This document shows positions 33,687 to 40,582 of a DNA stretch of 40,582 bases, in pieces. Positions within the stretch are counted from its first letter, which is position 1; each line of letters begins with the position of its first letter. Both the position numbers and the translations under genes were made by a program. The notes beneath the pieces were generated by a model, which saw only the letters and a list, made by a program, of their open reading frames with translations, was not told the origin of the DNA and did no database searches. The stretch covers positions 1 to 40,582 of the forward strand of contig DF237484.1 of NCBI GenBank assembly GCA_000708835.1, given 5' to 3'. The stretch comes from Klebsormidium nitens. Lineage: Eukaryota > Streptophyta > Klebsormidiophyceae > Klebsormidiales > Klebsormidiaceae.

Positions 33687-36600
33687 ATGTCGCGTTTGAT
33701 TGGTGACCTGACAGGGAACATCTTTGAGGAGGCGGACTCGGGTTTTGGCCTGGTGAGCCAGCCGAAGTCATACAAACGGCCTCTCCTGTCTGCTGAAGCG
33801 CAGCCGCGGGGGGCCAGTGGCTTTGTGGGCCTGCAGAACCAGGGCATGACGTGCTACCTCAACAGCCTGCTGCAGACCATGTTCCTGACGCCCGAGCTGC
33901 GCGCCGGCCTGTACCAGGTGCCACTGCAAGAGCTGGGCTTGAACGCGGACGAGATGCAATCGGAGGCAGCAGCAGGGGAACCACTGGGGGCCACCCCCAA
34001 GGAACACGAGGAGGCAAAGCAAGGCCAGATAGATGCGGGAGCAGCTGCGATGGAGTCGCTGATGGGCATGGGTTTCCCAGTTGATGAAGTGGAACGTGCG
34101 CTGAAGAAGTTTCACAATGACGTGCAGCGAGCAGCGGATTGGCTGCTTGCCCGGGCATGCTCAGGAGACAAGGCGGAGCTGCCAGACGAGGATACAGACA
34201 CGTACGAGGACCTGCCGCCCTTGGAAGCGCCGGGGGCTGACGACAGCAGTCCACTGATGGGGTCAGAGGGGTTGATAGTCAGCATGGAGATGGACAAAGA
34301 ACCAGTGGAGGGCCCTTTGACAGCAGTGGCGCAGGATGCGGTGGACGCTTTCAACAAGCGCTTGTATGACATGGATGAAAGTGGTATGGAGGCAGAAGGG
34401 CTGTCGTCATCTCAGAAGAGCGTGAATGGGGCCAACGGCAGTCAGGAGCATGGCAGAGGAACCCAGGGTGGGAAGCACAGAGAGACAGAGGACGCTGAAG
34501 GGGAGGAGGGGGAGGAGGCAGCGGCAGCCATTGGTGGTGACAACACCGCAAATACACCCGCGATTGCTGTTCCGCCAAAGCCAAAACGAAGAAGACGGGG
34601 CCTCATTATTGAGTTGCAGAAGGCGTTCGCATGGTTGCAGGTGCGTCTTAGCCCTGGCGGTCAAACACAGGGTTGATGACAAGTCTCTGAACTGTTTTTC
34701 GTTCATATGTGTAGAGTCTGATGCCCACTCTCTTGCAGATTATCTTGAGATTTAATGCACAGCTTCAAAGGTCCCTGCAATTCTTCGTCCTAACGGAATG
34801 CTTTGGTCTCCATGGAACGTAGAAATTTTGGTGGAGCAGGTCTGCAGAGCCATCTGGACAGGGCCTTCACAGTAACAGTCCAAGTCAATGACCTCACAAA
34901 TGGTGTCCCTGTCGGTTGGCCAGCCAGTACAATCGGAATGCAGGTTTCTGTTTAGCCCCTTCTCAAGCTCGAGTTGCTGCCTTCTGACCTTTGTTGCGAC
35001 ATTTCTGGGCAGGCCGTTGACCAGAAGGCCATCTCTACGGAGGACCTGACGCGGGTGTTTGGGTGGGACGGCAGCGAGGCGCGCGTGCAGCACGACGTGC
35101 ACGAGCTGAACCGCATCCTGTTTGAGAGCGTCGAGTTCTACCTCAAGGGCACCCAGCAGGAGAGCCTCGTCAAGGACCTGTACCATGGCACACTCGTCAA
35201 CCAGGTGCGCCACAACTGAGCCACGCTACACCCGTACGCCAGATCTTCCAGCTTGATTATGCCAGTGCCTTCTCTACGGGTTGATACGGTAGGACTGTCA
35301 TGGGCTCTATGGACGCATCGTTCACATCAAAATCGTCTGTGGGTTGGGTCTCTTGTTGACGAACTTTGCATGTTGCTGGCACAAGACGTCTTTCTCAAAC
35401 TTGCGGAAGATGTTCATTGTGTGTGTGGTGCATCTATTGCGCGCAGGTGGAGTGTTTGCGGTGCGGTGCTGTGAGTGAGCGCCACGAGGAGTTCAGCGAC
35501 ATCCCGGTGGTGGTCAAGGGCTTCTCCAGCCTGGAGGAGAGCCTGGCTGCCGCCGCCAAGGCCGAGATGCTGGACGGGGACAACCAGTACTTTTGCGAGC
35601 GCTGCCAAGCCAAGGTACGCCCTCAACACACCCCCTTCTCTGGCCGCCCTTGCCCGCATTGCTTGCATTTTGCTTCTGGCAGGGAAGCCCCGCCCAAGTC
35701 GAGCTCCTTCCTGAGGTACCCTTGTGACGTCTCGCAGGCCCAGCCCTCAACCGAGCCTGCTCTCTGTGTGCAGGTAGATGCGCAGCGGTCCCAACGCTTC
35801 CGGTCGCTGCCGCCCCTGCTCACGCTGCCGCTGTGTCGCTTTGAGTATGACTGGGACCGCGACGAGCGACGCAAGATCACGACCCCCTTCTCCTTCCCCC
35901 TCACCCTCAACCTGGCCCCCTACATGGCACCCCCCTCCTCGGACGGCCAGCCCGCCAACCACGACGCGGCAGCTAACGGGAGCGCAGGGGCGCCGGGCGG
36001 CCCTGGTGGCGCGGCGCTGTTTGACCTGCTGTCGGTCGTGATCCACAGCGGGAGCGCACACAGCGGGCACTACCACGCCTACATCCGCGACATGCTCAAC
36101 GAGGGCAAAGGACGCCCCGAGGGTCCGACAGCGGGCCAAGACATTTCGTGCGGCTTTGACGTGGCGGCGGGGCTGGAGGGGCAGGTGCGAGGGGGCATGC
36201 TGTATGAGGGCGCCGGCTTCAACGAAGGGCTGGAGCAGGCAGGGTCCGCCATGCATGCACTAGTGGAGGCAGCGGTGCAGGAGAGCGGGCGGGATGCTGC
36301 GGCAGGCACCCCGCACCAGGACGGCCAGGGGGTGACGGACCAGCCAGGGGAACCGAGCGCGGGCAGCAGTCCGGCCGACGCGGCGGAGGGCATGGATGAG
36401 CCAGACTACGGAAACTGGTACGACTTCAATGACAGCAACGTGAGTGTGGTGCACTGGTCCGCCATCACGAGCCAGTTTGGCGGCGGCAACGAGTGCGCCT
36501 ACATGCTCACCTACCGCGCGCGCCTGCCCCCTGGCCAGCTCCTTGCACCCCCTGCCCTGGCAGCAATCGCACACGAGGCACACGAATGCGGAGAAGCAGG

Positions 36601-39600
36601 GCCCCTGGCGGCCAACGGCACTTCTCATGCTGGGGGCGTTGTGGCGACTGTTGGGGGACCTTCTGGAGAGGCCAGCTTACCGGATGTGGCCCACAGAGCC
36701 CTGGCTGTTCCTGGCCACCTGGCGCCTCTGGTGCACAAGAAGAATGAGCAGCTCCGCGAGGAGAGGAGGATCGCGGAAGAGACGGCCGCCAAAGAGGTGA
36801 GCAGCGGCGTCGACACTGTATCTTGGTACCAGGGGTGGCGGCCGCTACAAGAGTGCACACAGGCTGCAGCCGTGGACGGGGCTTCCCTGCATGCGAGCAG
36901 GGATTCGAGCAGCTTGCGCACTGTGACACACTGCGATATGGGGTCGGAATTCCTTCTGTATGTTGTTCCGACACTCTCCTGATCGTGCTATTCATATGTA
37001 GTGAGGTCTCTCTCCTGGTTTGCCTTCTTGCAGGCTGCAGAAGCGGAGGCCGCTCGGGCGGCCAACCAGGTGCGCTTGTTTGTGCATGTGCCGGATGACG
37101 GGTATGTGCGCAGCGGGTACCTGTACAGCCGGCACGAGGACCTGTCGGACGTGGGCCGCTTTCTGGTGCTGGAGCGCAGCAGCACCGTGGGCCAGCTCAG
37201 CGTCATGGTGCGCAACTGGTGCTCCCTGCCCGCACCCGAACTGGCGCTCTACATCGTGTCGCCCAAGATCGATACGCAGGAGTTCGACGAGCCGGCCGAC
37301 GAGCAGGTGCCGGCAGCGGCGGGGTTCGGGGGCCTGGTGGACTGGCGGGAGGAGAGGGGCGGGCCCGGGAAGGAGGCGGAGTCGGTGACGGAGGACATTG
37401 TGTTGGACGAGGACGGGGAGGGCGTGGACAAGCAGGCCAACGGCGCCGCGGACGGGGGGACGCTGGAAGAGGACATGGGAGTGGATGGTGCAACCCCGGA
37501 GGTGAGCATCGTAGCCAAGGGGGAGAGTGAGCCCCTGGCAGGCACGCCCATACGAGATGGTGAGGGGCTCAACGGTCGCGGGCTGGAGGGGGCGCAGGGG
37601 GCGTACCCGCCACAGCGCAGGCTGACTGACGTGTTTGAGGGAGTGGCGCAGAATGGGGACGAGCGAGCGGGGGCGAGAGACGGCGCGAGGGGCGTGGACC
37701 GGGTGGGCACGTCCAGCAGCGGGTCGAGCGCGGACAGCCGCTCCCGGGGCGTCAAGCGCGCCGCGGAAGGGGGCGAGCTGCAGAGCCGGGGCAAGTTCCA
37801 GCCGGAGATCATCCGCGGGCCGCAGCTGCTGGAGTTTCGTGAGCCGACGGAGCCCCAGACCAGCTCCGAGAGCGAGAGGCGGTCCGCGGGGGCCGGGGAG
37901 GGGCCCGCCGCAGCCGAGGGCAGCGGGGTCAGCCTGTCGGGCAGCGGAGGAGCAGGCCTGGCAGAGGGGCTGAGCGGAGTGAACCTGGCCAGGCAGGCGG
38001 ACGGGGACGGAGGCAGCATGCAGGTGAGCCGCGAAAGCAAAGGGAGGGACTGAGATGCAGGAGGGCACGTTGAGTTGCACGTTGGTTCTCAGTCAGTGTT
38101 CTTTGCGGTTTATTATTCGTCAAGCAGACCGACGGATTGCCGACTTGCGTCACCGAATTCTTGCTTCCGTCATGAAAGGCGACAGGCCGTACCTCCTCTT
38201 TGACCGTCGTACTGAAGTCGCAGAGCCCGGTGTTGTTGTCAGGAGGCACCCTGCTTGTTGGTGGAGCAGCCACGCACGAAGAAGGTGCGGCGCACGATCT
38301 ACGAGATCCAGGGGAGGCTTACCATGCGAGACTCTGCACAGAAGCTGGGGGAGCAGATCCAGAACGGCGGGGGCGTGCTGGCCTGGAGTAATGTGAACCT
38401 GCCCCCTCATGGTGAGGGGACGCCCCCTCTCCTGAGCACGACGAAGTAGCAACGTGCTCGAAGCGCCCCAACAAAGCTATCGACAATACTTTGCTAGGGT
38501 TCCTTTGCAAGTGGAAACAGCGAAAGGGCACGCGCTCAGGAGGAGAAGGAGGTAGACCCCGGGTGAGGCTTCTTCGTCAAGCCGGTCGTTTGTGATGACC
38601 GCTCTGTTACCCTGCGCAGGCCTAGACTTTCTGGAGGCCGAAGACACGACTCCCATGGAGGACGGTGGCGGTGAGGCAGCTGCACTCATCTCGTCGTCGT
38701 GCTTCGCAGTCCACCAAGAGCTCAGGAACCGCATGCTGCCCGAGTAGCGAGAGCCATGGATCCGGCTGGCTGCCGGGCATGAGCCCGCTGCAGCCCCAGC
38801 ACGCGGGCATCAATGGAGCCGCATGGTCATGACCAGCTTTGCTGCAAGGCTGCCCACTTTCTTGCTCTAGCACGCCTGGCGTGTTGCCTGCCCTTCTCCA
38901 TGACTCTCAGGCCGCTGTCCTCTCGTCTCCGGTCCAGGTGTGGGCCAGGGGTGGACCTCCTCCGTGGACAACGGGTGGGACGTGCAGCCCTCCGGGTGGG
39001 GCAGCCCGCCGCGCAGCACGCCGCTCTTCACCGTCAAGGTCTACATCCATCTGGACCCCGAGTGAGCGCCGCCACTCGCGGGGCACCCCTTGAGGCAGCC
39101 CTGTCCTGAGACAAGACTGCTGCTCAGCGAAGCTCCTAAAAGACAAGCGCTCGAGGTACTCGTCGGCCGAGCTCGCTCTTGCGTGCGGATTGGAGACACT
39201 TGCATCTTCTGGAACTCTTTTTGACGGTGCGTGGCTCGGTTGGATGCAGTGCAAGCGTGTGCCTGGAGTCGTTCCCGGTGGAGGCGAACACCAGTGTGTG
39301 GATGCTCAAGAGCGAGGCGCTGAAGCGGTACCGCGCGCATGCACACGAGGCGCTCGGCGAGGACGACGTCGTGCTCTGCTGCCAGGCCGCCGCAGGGGGC
39401 CCCGGGGAGACCTTCGACGACAGTGCACTGGTGGTGCAGGCCGGCATCACCGACCAGCAGGTGCGCAACGCCGCTGTGCCGCTTCCTTGACGGCGCGCCC
39501 AGTCTCCTGTCCAGGCCTGCCAGATGCTCGGACGAGAACATGTGCGTGCTTTGTAGTCTTGTTGCGGCGGTGTGTGACGGCGTGCGTGGTGTTCCCGCAG

Positions 39601-40582
39601 GAGGTGTGGGTGCAGCGGCGCTCTGCGGCCCCCTCGTCGTCGTCGGTGCTGCGGCTGAGCATGACCGTGTACGGCAAGGACGGCATGGCGGCTGCGCAGC
39701 TGCCCATCGAGATGCCGCGCGCTGCGCTGCTCGTGGAGCTGGTGGTGAACGCTAGCGAGAGGGGGGCCGCCGCCATCCGCGACCACGCCGCAGCCATCGG
39801 GGCGGAGGCCCCGCAGGAGCCGCAGCTGGTGGTGTGGCGGGACCAGGCGTTCGGGGGCAAGAAGGCGCTCAACGTGGACCAGGACGCGCTGCGCACGCTG
39901 GAGGCCCTCGGCTTCGAGGATGGTGAGCACGCAGCGCCCACATGGGCCGACACGCAAGGCTGGCCACTCAGCACGCGGTGCTTCCTTCGTGCGCCATCTG
40001 CGTGCCACGTGGCAAGAAGCGTCTTCATGTACGACATGCTGACGCCCTTGGGAGGCCCCGCCTGTTGCCCTCTGCTGCTCCCTTGTTCGTGCGCATGAGC
40101 TTGTAGCCTGTCCTGTGGTGCAGGTGACCAGCTGCTGGTGGAAGATCAGGACGCAGTGTCCCCCGAAACAGTGACGGTGCGCGTGCAGCGGTACGTGCTG
40201 CCGCACGATCGTGACGCCGACGAGCCGTGCGCCAAGTTCCTGGCAGCCACCATGGCCGCCACCAGCAACCTGCACGGGCCACCCGAGGCACCGCCCGCGG
40301 CCGGGGACGCTGCGCACGACCAGCAGGTGGGGCCACCTGCACGAGCATGATCGGATGAGGGCTGCGCTGCAGAGACCCTGCTGGCAAGCTCTGGCTGCGT
40401 GGAAGCAGGCCCTCCCGTGACGTGCCACTCGACACCATCACATTGCCGTTGTTCGCCTCTAACGGTGCTGTCTCCTGCTGTTCAGGCGATTGCTGCTCAG
40501 GCTAACAGCCTGGCCGCAATTTTCACTGCTGAGCTGGCGAAACGGAAGTCTGCCGGGGCAAAAGCAGCCCGCGGTGGGGTTC
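33687..40582 (+). CDS. USP40-like ubiquitin-specific protease (3' truncated by window)
   Basis: A cysteine protease removing ubiquitin from proteins. Twelve exons chain in frame: 33687-34640, 35013-35204, 35447-35614, 35774-36796, 37034-38023, 38243-38411, 38620-38670, 38938-39061, 39250-39460, 39601-39922, 40124-40326 and 40486 onward, about 1501 residues so far; the stop lies beyond the window. Catalytic Cys56 lies in GLQNQGMTCYLNSLLQTMF. Zinc-binding CxxC pairs are at 385/388 and 432/435. The His box SVVIHSGSAHSGHYHAYIRD contains His537, and WYDFNDSNVSVV (about 653-664) supplies the Asn/Asp box, so the triad looks intact. The order, QHDVHELNRILFESVEFYL and the long insert before the Asp box resemble human USP40. 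A UBA-like segment (about 115-157; AAMESLMGMGFPVDEVERAL) plus an acidic tract is inserted between the Cys box and LQKAFAWLQ. Exon 5 starts a ubiquitin-like region (QVRLFVHVPDDG) followed by a disordered tract; later exons add beta-rich segments that may be further ubiquitin-like folds. Confidence 0.88.

Noticed and set aside
36992-38080. Long minus-strand open frame (362 codons)
   Set aside because: It is antisense to exon 5 of the USP40-like gene. The Pro/Arg/Leu-rich translation is typical of a shadow of a GC-rich coding exon.
39136-40428. Long minus-strand open frame (430 codons)
   Set aside because: It runs across several plus-strand exons and introns of the USP40-like gene whose phases agree, and it shows no domain.

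Overview
This is eukaryotic nuclear DNA from a green-lineage (plant or algal) genome. The genes have many GT-AG introns, GC-rich exons and a strong preference for acceptors of the type (t)gtgcag. The proteins are those of a streptophyte-like proteome; the closest gene architecture I recognise is the land-plant BTB protein At2g30600. A charophyte alga of the Klebsormidium type would fit, but the species is an inference. Nothing prokaryotic, viral or CRISPR-like was seen.

Layout. Positions 1-9165 are poor in recognisable genes. They hold one phase-consistent multi-exon gene of unknown function on the minus strand (2183-3948), GC-rich CCGGC-repetitive sequence (4412-4800), a triplicated splice-site-like motif (5462-5900), and an unassigned minus-strand ORF block (6756-7660). 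From 9166 onward five complete genes and one partial gene could be rebuilt exon by exon, with matching phases: a 75-aa HVA1/TUDOR protein (+, 9166-10014), tRNA pseudouridine synthase PUS3/DEG1 (-, 11339-15405, 7 exons, 642 aa), the NatB auxiliary subunit NAA25 (+, 16598-23311, 14 exons, 1145 aa), an At2g30600-like BTB/BACK/discoidin protein (+, 25175-29935, 10 exons, 806 aa), a bS21 ribosomal protein with a likely organelle-targeting leader (-, 32524-33081, 185 aa), and a USP40-like deubiquitinase (+, 33687 to the window end, 12 exons seen, truncated).

How they relate. The genes are ordinary housekeeping loci and not a co-regulated system. PUS3 and NAA25 are divergent across 1.2 kb, and bS21 and USP40 are divergent across 0.6 kb, so each pair may share a promoter region. 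HVA1/PUS3 and BTB/bS21 are convergent. Several proteins act in translation or protein fate: tRNA modification, N-terminal acetylation, an organellar ribosome, a possible BTB ubiquitin-ligase adaptor and a deubiquitinase. That may be coincidence.

The most notable signals are a 55-bp inverted-repeat (MITE or foldback-like) insertion in a BTB-gene intron, a UBA-containing insertion inside the USP40-like catalytic domain, the unknown AT-richer gene at 2183-3948, and a tandem pair of G-box/ABRE-like motifs upstream of the BTB gene. I found no convincing evidence for a wholly new multi-gene system.
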